NCBI GenBank assembly: GCA_038501785.1
Contig: JBAMJR010000070.1
Location: 2,940,501 to 3,004,500, forward strand
Reading direction: 5' to 3'
DNA: 64,000 nt
From: Myoxocephalus aenaeus
Lineage: Eukaryota; Chordata; Actinopteri; Perciformes; Cottidae
In this document: piece by piece, positions 38,801 to 49,581 of the stretch
Layout: each line of letters starts with the position of its first letter
Position numbering within the stretch: the first letter of the stretch is position 1
Notes under the pieces: generated by a model
What the model was told of the DNA's origin: nothing
The model's input: only the letters and a program-made list of their open reading frames with translations
The model's database searches: none
Made by a program: the position numbers and the translations under genes

Positions 38801-39251
38801 GCAGCCAAGCTACATGTCAAATAACAAAGAGTGAGAAAGAGAATAACTACCCTCAGTGACAGGGCTTCACAAATTCCCATTAAATTCAGGATTCAGGTTT
38901 CGCTGTATCAAATATTGAGTCAGACCTTTTTGCAGTGCAGAAAGGCTGGAGTGGAGAAGCTGCTGAAGACGAACAGAGACTTATCCTTCTGGTCCATCTG
39001 TAAAACTGCATCTTCATCGATGGTTTTCAAGTACTTGTCAGACTGCAGCTCCAAAATGGCCTGTGCAAACGCAACAAAAGGATAATCGTCCACTGCTAAC
39101 AAATAGACATTAGCAAGGTGGTAAAAAGGTAAACATCAACAAAAGATTTGATAATGAACTTTACCTCATACGCCTTGACAGCATACTCTGATTTTTGTGA
39201 TTTGCTTTCCACAAACTTCACAATGAAGCTTCCCTTGTCTTCTTTGGACAT
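27302..39251 (-). CDS. topbp1: DNA topoisomerase II-binding protein 1 (27 spliced coding exons, complete)
   Basis: A nuclear multi-BRCT scaffold. It binds phosphorylated RAD9, Treslin/TICRR and BLM-type partners, helps start replication, and activates ATR-ATRIP at stalled forks. Twenty-seven GT..AG exons, listed in the five domain-block entries, join in phase without a stop to 4,536 nt, or 1,511 residues, close to the roughly 1,520 of mammals. The start ATG at 39249-39251 opens MSKEDKGSFIVKF, matching the family N-terminus, and lies two bases inside an apparent acceptor (ttattcag|TT-ATG), so exon 1 is untranslated. Domain order is BRCT0-2 (about residues 1-285), BRCT3 (about 350-440), BRCT4-5 (about 545-735), BRCT6 (about 900-990), the ATR-activation domain (about 1000-1200) with QIVWDDPTAREE (Trp near 1153), BRCT7-8 (about 1255-1470), and a basic tail SRKRKV...LKKTRLN. 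The stop TGA is at 27302-27304. Identification is very secure; individual boundaries were read by eye. Confidence 0.96.
28285..28320. repeat. Perfect 36-bp palindrome in a TOPBP1 intron
   Basis: Half-site TTTAATGCATTATAAGTA is followed directly by its exact reverse complement, with no spacer, centred between 28302 and 28303. Symmetry breaks at the next base pair out. It may be a remnant of a tiny inverted-repeat element. Confidence 0.9.
29941..31167 (-). other. topbp1: TOPBP1 coding exons 18-21: ATR-activation domain
   Basis: Exons: 31071-31167, 30769-30970, 30312-30538, 29941-30083, encoding about residues 1032-1255. The highly conserved blocks are LEMRENLQRQLQEIMSATKL and INTEPSQSEQIVWDDPTAREERAKLADNLQW. 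The Trp in VWDD (codon near residue 1153) matches the Trp of human TOPBP1 (W1145) needed for stimulating ATR-ATRIP. The region ends with a Pro-rich stretch, APSIAFPLANPPVAPEPQ. Sequence between the conserved blocks is more divergent, as expected for a mostly disordered activation region. Confidence 0.93.
31296..33540 (-). other. topbp1: TOPBP1 coding exons 13-17: linker and BRCT6
   Basis: Exons: 33224-33540, 32901-33086, 32549-32664, 32268-32391, 31296-31454, encoding about residues 732-1032. The first two exons are a Ser/Pro/Lys-rich linker with family landmarks VVTPLDLGRLRSKV, LDTPSRFLS and ALETPGG. BRCT6 spans VVVCVGKKLSKMQSELN, TVTHYIYQGR, REYRGVKERGLHVVSQYWLQ and VPESLYPFTYNPKMS. For the last exon I chose the acceptor gagcag|TGTGCT over one three bases upstream because it keeps the family register WLQA-CAEE. 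Confidence 0.92.
34518..35075. repeat. MITE-like insertion in a TOPBP1 intron (GGTGCTCCGATC ends)
   Basis: The left end GGGTGCTCCGATCAGGATTT and the right end ...CAATCGATTACAGCACCCTT (reading AAGGGTGCTGTAATCGATTG inward) are an imperfect inverted pair. Internal GATCGGCCG and ACCGGTCGATA blocks are typical of teleost hAT-like MITEs. It fills much of the intron 34067-35106. Confidence 0.5.
35430..35665. repeat. MITE-like fragment in a TOPBP1 intron (same family as 14.9 kb)
   Basis: It contains AATGCTCATCACAAGTTCCCAGAGGCC, AGAAGCTGGAACCAGAGAAT and an end GACCAGTTGACAAATCAAC. The order matches the family seen at 14.9 and 22.7 kb. It sits in the intron 35280-35738 and does not touch the splice sites. 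Confidence 0.55.
36997..39251 (-). other. topbp1: TOPBP1 coding exons 1-7: BRCT0, BRCT1, BRCT2
   Basis: Exons in transcript order: 39165-39251, 38926-39060, 38666-38809, 37920-38101, 37518-37702, 37255-37431, 36997-37163. They encode residues 1 to about 359. BRCT1 contains DITISCTSLDK and GGRVYLDLNVSVTHLIAG followed by GSKKYLVAA. The Thr near 115 and the Lys pair at 155-156 are the phosphate-binding positions known for this repeat. BRCT2 follows with GCTVCVTGLSSTERKEV, LKMNECTHLIV and W-x3-SIEKGFCQDESRY. BRCT1-2 of the family bind phospho-RAD9 and phospho-Treslin. The stretch after BRCT2 (exon 7) is the poorly conserved Ser/Thr linker into BRCT3. Intron phases agree at every junction. Confidence 0.93.
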
Positions 39252-39699
39252 AACTGAATAAGGACCAGAGAACAACACATTATCTACATTAACGTTTGTG
39301 GAAATGTCATCAGCTGTAACGTTAGCTTCTCGAGTCGACAGCAGCTGTCACTAAATAGTCTTTCACGAAAATGTTAACTAACTGAAGGCAATTTACCTGT
39401 TCTTTGATGCACTGCCAGGTAAATAAAGAGGTAATGACTAACGTTATACGTTACTGATAGTAATTAATATGAACGACAACTAGTCATCGTTTTGTCAACA
39501 GAGAAAAATCCAAACATAAAAGTGTATATAGCGTTAAGGCCACTGTCCGTTGTAGGAAGAGCTTGTCTGGCTAACTCACGAGAAAGCAACTGCTTAGCCA
39601 ACATTCAAAAAAGCGTTATAAAGTTAAAAATACATCAAATAACATTCGTATACATATTATCATAAACGAACGGGCTCCACCGTGTTGAATAAAAGTCTG

Positions 39700-39850
39700 T
39701 ACATGTTGTAATTTAATGATAATAGCTTCGCAAAATTGAAATATCAGCTTTGTTGTTGTTATTCGCGCCAACGACGCAATTTCCGGTGTTGCCCGCTAAT
39801 TCGACCGGGTGGAGTCAGAATCCAAGGGGGAAGAGATCCGCATCGCCTAC
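39700..39850 (-). promoter_or_regulatory. topbp1: Probable TOPBP1 core promoter with E2F-type and ETS sites
   Basis: Plus-strand TTCGCGCCAA at 39762-39771 reads TTGGCGCGAA on the minus strand, a good match to the E2F consensus TTTSGCGC. At 39779-39786 the minus strand has CCGGAAAT, an ETS/GABP core. No TATA box is evident. The block is about 0.5 kb upstream of the start codon and fits a short untranslated first exon. Two donor candidates read on the minus strand are ACAG|GTAAAT (exon end 39397) and TCTC|GTGAGT (near 39579); I cannot choose between them. TOPBP1 is known as an E2F-responsive, cell-cycle regulated gene in mammals. The transcription start was not determined. Confidence 0.65.
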
Positions 39851-40246
39851 GTTTAATATTCAACGTGTTATTATAAAAAATATACTAACACTTCAGTTGT
39901 ACAATTATTAATTGTGATAAGAGCCAAAAAAAATAATAGTAAAAGTCTGATGTTTTGATTAATATTCAGCCCTTATATTGCAAAACTCCTACATTTCTTA
40001 CCCCATATTAGGTGTAACCCCATATACTGTCTATGGGTGTGACCAGAGCGGGTGGTGTGACGTTATATCACATTCACCTAAATTAAAGACATGTCTAGAG
40101 TAGATTATATTTTAAAACAATATATTTTTTTAGCCTAAATGTGAATAAATTATCCTAAGGTTTATGAGGGAATAACAAAATCCTAATTTCTAAAACCTAC
40201 ATATTTATAGTAATATCCTTTATTCACAAAGCAATTAAAATTGTTT

Positions 40247-40885
40247 TATTAACACAGTGGTTCTCAAACTTTTTCTGTCACGCCCCACTTTGGAGGAAGA
40301 AAAATGTTCAGGCCCCATCGCCCCAACAAAATTGTAACAAAATGGTCCAACTTTTTGTGACTCCTTTTTTCAAATAATAGAATAAAGAAAATTGCAATCC
40401 CTTTCAAGTAAACCAGATTGCTCCATCAGACAGAAACTAATAACATGTGCAATCACTTTGTTAGAACAATGCAAATACAGTTATAGCTGTGCAAAAAATA
40501 ACGAATGTTTAGCAAAAAAAGTACCTATTGTGGCTGCCGGTTTTGCACTGAATATATTTTCAAGATAATAACAATAACGTTCAACCTGTGCAAAACAAAA
40601 TGAGTGCAGATGTGTGAGCATCACGTTGTATCAGCATTAGTGGCTGTAGTGAGCTGCTTTCCTCTACAAATATTTTTAAGACATGGTTGTAGATTTGATA
40701 TGGCCGCTCTCAATTCATGCTCAATGCTGAGCTTAGATCTATATTCTGTTTTGAGAGACGCAACAGCAGAAAAGCCGACCTCACGGAGGGCTTTTAGCAA
40801 AACGGCAAGAATCATCGAGTCGCGCATGCGCAGCGTAACCTGTTAACGGTGTAACGTAAACAGTTTGAAAACCACTGTATTAACA
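40247..40885 (-). mobile_element. hAT-family DNA transposon derivative (623 bp) with 8-bp target-site duplication
   Basis: The element runs 40255-40877. The left end CAGTGGTTCTCAAACTTTTT and the right end, read inward on the minus strand as CAGTGGTTTTCAAACTGTTT, form terminal inverted repeats. It is flanked by a perfect 8-bp duplication TATTAACA at 40247-40254 and 40878-40885, the hallmark of hAT insertion. The minus strand still encodes a C-terminal hAT dimerisation-like peptide. At this size it cannot be autonomous; it is an internally deleted copy. It sits in the TOPBP1-DNAJC13 spacer. The intact duplication suggests a fairly recent insertion. Confidence 0.88.
40621..40827 (-). pseudogene. 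hAT transposase C-terminal remnant
   Basis: The minus-strand ORF contains REVGFSAVASLKTEYRSKL, then IEHELRAAISNLQP and KNICRGKQ. This resembles the conserved tail of hAT/ZBED-type transposases (E-x-GFSAL-x-LKTKYRNRL-x-x-E-x-DLR). The RNase H-like catalytic core is absent, so this is a decayed fragment inside the hAT element, not a host gene. Confidence 0.7.
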
Positions 40886-41394
40886 CCACGTAATATAAAT
40901 TCAGGAAATCCATATCCATCCAAATTTTGGGTTCTTAAATATATTCAATACAGACTTTTCAATCAAATAATTATTTTGCAAATGTTAGATTTCAGAAGAT
41001 TATGTCTAACAAATAAATATGTATTATTAGCCAATCTTCCTCACCATAATATATACATAGTATAAGAATATAAATATAAGCTTTAAGAGAACTGGTCTTA
41101 ATTTCTCAATTTTTTTTCAATCGTTTACCCTTAAAATAAAAATATGCAAGCTGCTACAGGAAACCTATAATTCTTGTTCAAATGTATGAGTAAAGCAAAC
41201 ATTTGATAGCTCGCAGATTTAATAGCATGCAAGTATGAAATGTTAAGTCATCTTGTTATATACAGAGCACATTTTATGACGTTGCAGGCGTAAGCAAAGG
41301 TCAAACATGAGCAAACAAACAGCTCTCTGTTGAAATATTTGCAACTTAGACAAACACAAATGTAAATACAAAAGAACAACACTGTGGGTTCCCT

Positions 41395-42464
41395 TTTATT
41401 CTTAAAATTTTATGTACAAGTGCGACTGATTTTTTTTTAATGTACATTCATTATAGAAAGTTTATATACGTAATATTACATTGAACATTTCACAAATTGC
41501 ACTAGTCTTTCACATAGATTCGTAATCCGTCAACGTCATTCGTCGTGTCTTAGCAGAAGCTCATTTTCGTTGATTATTATCCACTTATAAATATTCTAGT
41601 GCTTTTTGCATTCTGGGGGAAAGAGAATCACTTTAAAAAAAAAAAGTGAGGCAGAAAGGATAGCCTTCAAAGAGAGAGCAGAATGAACTATGAATTAAGA
41701 TCAGAGGAATAAGAGGCTGGACATTTGGAGATCAGATCTGTGTCGACTTTGAAAGGGTGGATGGAACTAGACCTGACCAAACCAGACAAGAGGTCAGCGT
41801 CACTCTCACGGCTCAAATGACTTTTTCTTGTGGAGAAACAAGGCAGCGAAATCTTACACAAATGTTTTCAGATTTTCTACTTTAACATTTTTCTTCCTTT
41901 CTCACATGATAATCCATCCTATAGACTAGTAAATTACATGTTTATGTAAGCGGTGGATAGGTCCTGTGCACAAATGTGTCACAAACAAGGCCAAGCATCC
42001 TCTGTTCAGGATTCGGATAAATTGTAGCCAATCAGGATATGGCACAGAGGAATAAGATAATAGAGGAGAGACAGTTAACTTATCCTACGCCTCAGTATTC
42101 CAATGTTTCTCATGAAAAAACAAAATCTAGAGTAAAAAATATATTCATACAAAAAGTAAACTCTTCTGTGTGTCATTGGAAGAAACAAGAAAAGTAGCAC
42201 AGAAACAAAACAAATGTGGTCATCCGTTAAAACAATTTCAAAGTGTTTGTGAAGACTTGAGTGCCGTTTGGAAGGGGAGAGGCAAGTGATACTGGAGGAG
42301 GTGTTGCAGAGATTTTGGTGACGGTCAATGACGGCCCGGCTCTCCTCCGTCTTTCTCTCCCTCTCTCCATCCCCTCGTCTGGGAGCTGGACAGTCCCTCT
42401 CTGAGCTGCAGCTGGGAAGCAGCAGGGCAGTCTGGGTGCCTGAGCGTGACTGTGAGTGTGTCCA
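41395..42464 (-). other. dnajc13: DNAJC13 3' untranslated region with polyA signal
   Basis: About 1.07 kb between the DNAJC13 stop and the plus-strand TTTATT at 41395-41400, which reads AATAAA on the minus strand. The sequence is AT-rich with scattered A/T runs and no coding signal. I assign it to the 3' UTR because it is continuous with the terminal coding exon and no earlier canonical hexamer stood out. Earlier or later polyA sites remain possible. Confidence 0.5.
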
Positions 42465-45400
42465 TCAGCCTTGGTCCCCACTGTCGTTGTCCACAGGGGG
42501 TGGGACGTTGGGCATTACCGGGTTGCCAGTTCCCGCTGTAAGGTAACCCGCTACTCCTGGACCTACAGGTGACAGAAACATAGATACAATTTAGATCAGG
42601 TGTTATTAGGTGGGATAGCTGGAGTGCTAGTGGTGAGCTACAATGATGTACTCAACTAAAAGACATCAACTACTTAACGTATGGAGGCGGGATCACTACT
42701 CTGACTAAGCTTCTAATTTTCAACTTTCAAGGGCATTTCTGTTAGTTCCTGAAACTGGATTGTGATAAGTAGTAGTTGTTGGATGGAGATGAAGATGAAA
42801 CTATTGTTAGCGATTTGAAGATGGAGAGGTGGGAATGGAAAATTAAGTGTGGGTCAAAGATGGAGGTGAAGGGGTAAGGAATGCAGTAGGAGCGAGGTCA
42901 ACGTCTACCTGCATCAGAGCAAGAGAGAGGAGGGCTGGGAGGGCCCAGTTTAGGAGTCTAGAGCCCACCTCGCAGTGGGCTACTGGCAGCCAGGAGAGAA
43001 GGAGTGGATACCCCTGAGGAGGAAATGTGGAGGACAAAGAGGAAGGGAAGGGCAGAGCCAGGAAGTTAGAGGCCGTGGAGAGAGAAAGGGTCTCTGGGCT
43101 CAAGCACAAGTGAGGAGTCAGCCACAAGGTGGTTTTAGGATAAAGCAAAGCATTAAGATTCAAGAACAGCTCAGAGAAAGACACACAATACTTACTTTTA
43201 AACACAGACAGGAACATCATTTCAACAGCCTTGCTTGTTAAATGTCAGGTTATGTGATGCTGAGTGTTCAATAGCAGGCTAAGTTCATAGAAATACTTTA
43301 CCTGTCAGGTAACCTGCGGTCTGAGACTCTGAGATGAAAAGATCATGTTTCTGGTCTTTGAAGGCACTCCACACTGAAGACTTTGCAAGAATCTCATTCA
43401 CCTGCAAAGCAGTGATTGGGAGAGAGTTTTTAAAATAAGACAAATAACCAGTATGATGAAACAATTATTTAGTGGTTTTAATTGATAATCCTGCTGGTAT
43501 GTATTTCTATCATACCTGCTCTCCGTACTGCAGACTGCGAGTCATGGACTTGAGAGCCTTTACGATCTGGGCCTTAGTAGCTGAAGGGTTGTCTAACGTC
43601 TCCAGGCCGATTCCTTCCAGCAGCTTCAGGAGGTAAGGGACCAGCTCCACTCTGAGAGCCTGTTCCGTTCATTAATAAAATATATTATTATATTTATTTC
43701 ACATGGTCTTCAAACATGATGCAAAAAAATAAATAATATATATAATAATAATGGTGACAGTTTACTTGGGCCACTAGTTCCGTCTGCTCTTTCTGGAACA
43801 TGCGGTTGAGCGCTTCACAAGCCAACCCGGCCATGTCAGCCCGAGATTTCATTCCAGTCATGAGGGGGCCGATCGTCTCCAGAGCCGACATGGAGCGCAC
43901 ACACAGCTAGACAAAACAACAATGGCAGCGTGTTACAAATCTTAAGAAAGCAAAGTGAGACTGAATATTCGTGATACATGAACTCTAGTCTCTTAGTGTG
44001 AATCTTTAAAAGGGATTTAATATTGCAGTTCCTGGATGGTGTACTAATAAAAAAGGTCAAAAAGTTGAGTGTGGAACGCTGGAAAATTTGGACCACCAAA
44101 CTTGTCAAAATGGCGGCGTGTTTTCCACCTCACGTGTACCAGTGAACACAAGCAAGTCAATTCACATTCATTTGTATTCCTTAATAATACAACAGTCTAG
44201 TGAGCAAACAAGCCGGCAGATATTTTGGAGGGCGACAATCTCGGTCAAATGTAGGCGTTAAAGCGGCGTGCAGTCGTAACGGAGAAGCAGATGTTGAGAT
44301 TTTGCTTTCCGGTAAGTGCACAAAAGCCGCGTCACACACTTCGCAAGTAAGCACGTAGTTTACCCAGTGTACTATAAGTGTACCCACAGAATGATCCAAA
44401 TTCAGACGCAGTATCGCCGTTAAAACCTTTGTGGTCGCCTGTGTGTGAACGAGGTGCAGAAAGTCACGTAAGCTTAAAATAAGTCAGCTGCATGTGCATG
44501 TTTGGCTCCTCACCTCATTGTCCGACAGCACGTGGATGAGACGGATGGAGCTCTTGGGCACGGCGTTGTTCTTGTGGTTGAGTGCTGCCAGGACACGAGG
44601 CAGGTGACCCAGAGGGGGAACCTGGTCGGCCAGCTGGCTCTGTGAGCTGAACAGACAGACGGCTGCCGTGGTCACCGTCTCCATGGCCTCACCCTGCAGG
44701 AGACCACAGGAAGACGTGAAGACGTTAAGTGTCGGAACGAGAGCTGTCGCCGAACAAAGAAATTATTTCAACTCACACGATTTTGTCAACTTAAAACGGA
44801 GTTTCTCCACAAAGAATCACACAAAAGCACCACTTTAAATATTGTGCCTAACAGATGTGCTCTGAAGTTTATTGGAAAACTACTAATATAGACTAAAGAA
44901 ATAAAGAAGGAAGAATAAAACAACTGATTAGTCGCCTAATCAAGTAAGCAAAAATATAAAATACAGTGTGTTTGTGTTTCTCAGTAAGGAGGCTCACATT
45001 GGGGTTGTTTTTCTCCAGCAGCTCCGTCAGAGTCTCCAGAAGAGAAACCAGGAACTCTCGTGGCTTGCGAAGCACCCAGCCTGGCTGAGCAATAAAGATA
45101 CGCAGGAAGACGCCACCGACTTCTAGCTCGCCTTGTCCTGTTCCACAAGCCACTGTGAAGTCCTCTGGCAACTGAGCACACAAACAAAGAACGTATTGTC
45201 ACATTGAATCATACACAACAACACATTCATATTTACTCCTATTTTGTTTTTAATGTTTTTCTTGTGTTTTTAATGGGCTACAGCTTCATTGTGTTGTGCA
45301 TCCCTGTGTCAATAAATGATCCTTGAATTAATGTTCTAATGCTAGTAATATACACTTACTTTCCAGTTCACATCAGGATTATCCTTCTGCTGTTTAAAGT

Positions 45401-48400
45401 ACCTGGGGAAAAAACAATATTACACAATTAGGATTCTCCAACAATTCAAACTACTCCGCTAGGTATTGGTTAAATAAGGTATTGAATTGGGCTCGTGTCA
45501 TACTCGAGCATCATCTCCCGAACAGTGGTGGACACTATCTCCCTCGAGCCGTCATTCCAGATGAGCTCAGGGTTCTCGTGCGTTCCCTCAAATATGTGCA
45601 CGGCTGCCTCGGCGTTGTCTCTCATGGCGTCCATGAACACGCCAGGAAGGAAACGGATCAGCGTTAAACGCACCTGGTGGAGATGAGAATATATGATGAC
45701 GCGAGGAGGACTTTCATTTTTTTAATTTTTCTATTCATATGTGTGTGAAGACTGACCTTTGGGCCGACCAGCTTGTCCGAGGTCATCTTGGAGAAGAGCT
45801 CTGCGGTCTGTGTGCGAACTTGGGGATGTGTGCAGTTACAGAAGAGGTCTAGCAAGTAGATCAGAGCACCTGGGGAACCAATAGATTAACATGAGCATCT
45901 GTGCACTCACAATTCCCGACAAATATGGAAAATAAACAAATTACACTGACCTTTAGCCATAGCCTCTTTGACTATCTTTGTGTTAGAAGTCAGTGCATAC
46001 AAGGTTTCCAGCACTATTTGCCTGCCTGAAGATGCACACAAAAAACATGTTAGTCCACAGAAACAACATTGCAATAAGTTAGAAAAGGCAGAAAAGAGCA
46101 GTAATTGTATTTGTTTGAAAGAGTCTTCTTACTGGAGGGGAGCGAGTGCAGTAGCAACAGAAGGTTCGGCAACACCAGTGACTCAGCAATGTTGCCGACG
46201 CATTCTTGGTTTGACGTCACTGTATTCACGACCTGCAGGAAAACCCATTGTTTAAAATGCAAAGTTCATGAGGAACCACAGTCATAATTAGATGTCAGGA
46301 CCAAGAACCTCTACCTCCAAAACCAGCTGCTGTACTCTGCCCGCTCCGTGAACCCGCAACAAAGAGAAGAGCAGTTTGAAATGGCCGATGCACTCTGACT
46401 CCGAACCTGAAATCATACAAAGATGACAGCTTAGAAAAGTGAAGACAACTAAATAAAATTACTCGGGGTCCTTCAGACAAAGTAGAAGTGTCATATCTTA
46501 CCGGGGTTGTTCTTGATGACATTGCGGAGCGCCTCTAAAGCCATCTCAGCGAAGCGCAGCCGCTCAACATGCTGCTGGGACTCGACCTTGTTACTCTGAC
46601 TCATGGCCAGCAGAGTGTGGAGGTACTGGGCCTGGGAGCCGACGTAGTCCAGAAGACTTGCTGCAAAGGCTTTGGGGTACTACAAACAGAGAAGGAAACA
46701 CATTATAGCATTGCAAAAAGGTTTAAAGTCAAGTTTATGTAGCAAATAAACCAAATAGACTATTAAATATGGCAAAAATAAATGATAGTGTCAATATTCA
46801 CAGCTACTGTATAATGAATATGGCTCTTTCAATAGTCTGATAAGAGGGCAAACAATAGACCTTTTCAAACCTGACAACATGAACCCTCTAGATGGGTCCC
46901 TTTGTGTCTCCTGTTGCAGTGTGTGTTGATAGGAAGCAAACATGGACTAAAGCTGTTGCCCTAGCAACCGAATGGCACCATGTTGATTTTGTACTCACCT
47001 CAAGAGGATAAGTCGGTTGCTCATTGTAGACCCGCACAAAGATCTCCCCAACTATCAGCTCCTTGCTGTGATCATCGAACACAAACTCTGCACCAAAGCT
47101 TTTATCATTCTCTCCCTGTAAAGAGACCATAGAAAGAATGCAGGATTAGGATTACTCCGACATATTTTATCAGTTATATCAATATGCTGATCGATGGTAT
47201 TACACATGTTGTTCATACCCTCTTGATGTTTCCCTCCTGTTGACGCTCCAGGAACTCCAGCAGCTCGGCTCGTGTTCCATTGTTCCAGATCAAGTACGGG
47301 TTCTCCGAGTTGCTGTTCAGCAGCTTCAAGACCTAAATGCACAACAGGGCACTCAGCTTGGTGTCGGGGTTTATGGATGTAAAAGCTTGACACAACCCTC
47401 TCCATCCACCTGCATAACATACCGCAGCAGGGGATCCTGTTCCCAGCTTCCTTGAGATGTATGGCGTCAGCATGGCCGCCAAACTCTTGCGGATGGTGGG
47501 GTTCTCCGGAGGCGTGCCCTCAATGCCGTTGGTCTCTGAAACAGGATTGTTCCCGTCCGGGGCGGGTGGTGTCTGGGTGTAGCCTCCCAGACGGCTGAGA
47601 GCCACCAGGCTGAGCTTGGCCAGGCTGTTCGCAACCTCCTGCTGGTTTGAGTCCTGGCTAGCCTGCACGCCGCTCTCCTCCAGCGTGTAGTCGTAGTTGA
47701 AGAGGCGCACCAGCAGGTGCCAGAGCACACCGGCGTGGTACAGGTGGGTCTGGAGGAAGTAGTCCACCGCGAAGGAGCTCACGCACTGTACTGCCAGGGT
47801 GGCGGTTTTTGGGAGACCCTGAGAGGAGGCGAGGGAGAGAACATCAAGGAGCTGTCTGGTTGTAGAAAACGTATAAAATGGACATCGCTGGTGCTCCTTG
47901 TAGTATTTAAATATTTATAAATAAATAGCAGATAATGGGACCACAAACAAGCAAGATGACCGCCAAGAGTAACGGTGATGACCTCAATGGAGCTCTTCAA
48001 TTCATAATATATTCAATCATTACTTTAAAAAGGAAACATATAAATTAGAAGAGAATATTTAAAATGCAGTCTCTTTAAAATGGATGAAAGGGCTGTACTA
48101 AAAGATGCACTTCTAGCAGCTTTATTTCCATTAATGAAGTAAAAGAGTGAATCTTAAATGTATAAAACATGGATATCTTTTGCAACAGTAGCCTCTAAAA
48201 TGCCAGAATACCGGTATTTATTTTTAATATGGTTTTAAAATCTCACAACAGTGATATTGATGCTTACAAATTGTGCACATTGAAGATTGTTCTTTGTAAT
48301 TATAGACAGAAGACTGTGGGTTCTCACCTTTCCGTAGAACAAGATGTGACAGAGGTCCCTGATGATGTTTGGCAGTTCGATTATCTTTTCCCTGCATTCC

Positions 48401-48939
48401 TCAAACTGGGCCGCGACACTGTAGCACTTACAGACGTGCCCGCACACCTGCGGCACATTCAAGTATTGAAAAAAAGTGCGATATAAATCCTTACAAGCGG
48501 TACTGCATTCGTCTCCAGAGAGGAAGGTGACTACAGGTGAATACAGACTCATTTTACCTGTACAGCCATGTCATCAGGCTTGCTGGATGCAGTTAAAACA
48601 GCAACACACCGAGAGAGAGCCTCCAGCAGCACCTGATTAAATACAGTAAACAGTCATTTATTCAGTCAAACCGCAGTGCACCAGTCCACATGTAGACGGA
48701 CAGCCATTTCATTTGGACTGCTTTATATTTGAGGATTCTGGACTGCGTGCATACTTCGATGCCGTTGTCGCGGCGCAGCTCCTCTGCGTTAAGAGCCGAG
48801 CAGTTGACGGTGTGGAAGGCCAGTTCGGCAGCAGCGGGGAGGAGAGGGGAGGTTTTGGAGAAGAGCAGCTCGTCCTCTGTTTCCATTGTGATTGTTTTGA
48901 TGAGCATGGGGTAACCGGCGTATTTGTAAGGTTCCAGTT
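42465..48939 (-). other. dnajc13: DNAJC13 exons for the C-terminal helical-repeat region
   Basis: Exons: 48755-48939, 48558-48632, 48328-48447, 47423-47818, 47219-47332, 46999-47115, 46502-46679, 46315-46406, 46133-46232, 45951-46025, 45757-45869, 45504-45673, 45360-45402, 44998-45171, 44514-44693, 43766-43906, 43516-43659, 43302-43401, 42465-42562 (including stop). They hold the third and fourth IWN repeats and the conserved end [35 protein letters not shown]. The 396-nt exon carries a Pro/Gly/Asn-rich insert relative to the recalled human protein. The C-terminus stops at PPPVDNDSGDQG, a few residues shorter than mammals. Confidence 0.92.
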
Positions 48940-49540
48940 CTGTTACAGACAAATAAGAGGAAGAGGAGCAGTATTAGTTTAACGTTAATATGTCGTTCAT
49001 TCTGTACACATGACATCTATTGCACTTCTGCTCCTTAGTTGATCTCTTTAAGATTTCTTCCTGTACTTTTTCCCTTATTAAAAGTTTATTTTCGGGGTAG
49101 TTCATCCTTTTCCGCAAGAATGGCTCCAAGGACAGAGGATGTCGTAGGTTTGTAAAGATTGTTTGTAAGATTCTAAAAGCTCTCTGAGGCATATTTGTGA
49201 TATCAGGCTTTACAAATAACATTGAATAGTTAAAAATCTCAAACAACAATAAAACACACCTTCATTCAACTTCACCCAGAAGAAATGTGCCTAAACGTAC
49301 TTCTTTCAAAATGTTTAGGTAGAAAGAACAATAGCATGAATGAAAGACCGACAGTTAAGCCGTCTGCATACCGTCTTTGTGTCGGTTGAACAGGATGCTC
49401 TGAGCTTTGAGGATGAGGATGATGTTCTCCGGGTCCGGGCCGTCCAGGATTCGGGCTGACTTTGTGCAAAGGAACTCGTAGGCTTTGTTGACTTTCTCAA
49501 ACATGTCCTGAAAGACACAAGTTGACAAGATATCTGTGGA

Positions 49541-49581
<41 letters not shown>

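Noticed and set aside
42843..43220. 125-codon minus-strand ORF in the last DNAJC13 intron
   Set aside because: Flanking exons join perfectly in phase without it, and its Ser/Leu/Pro-rich sequence has no family match.
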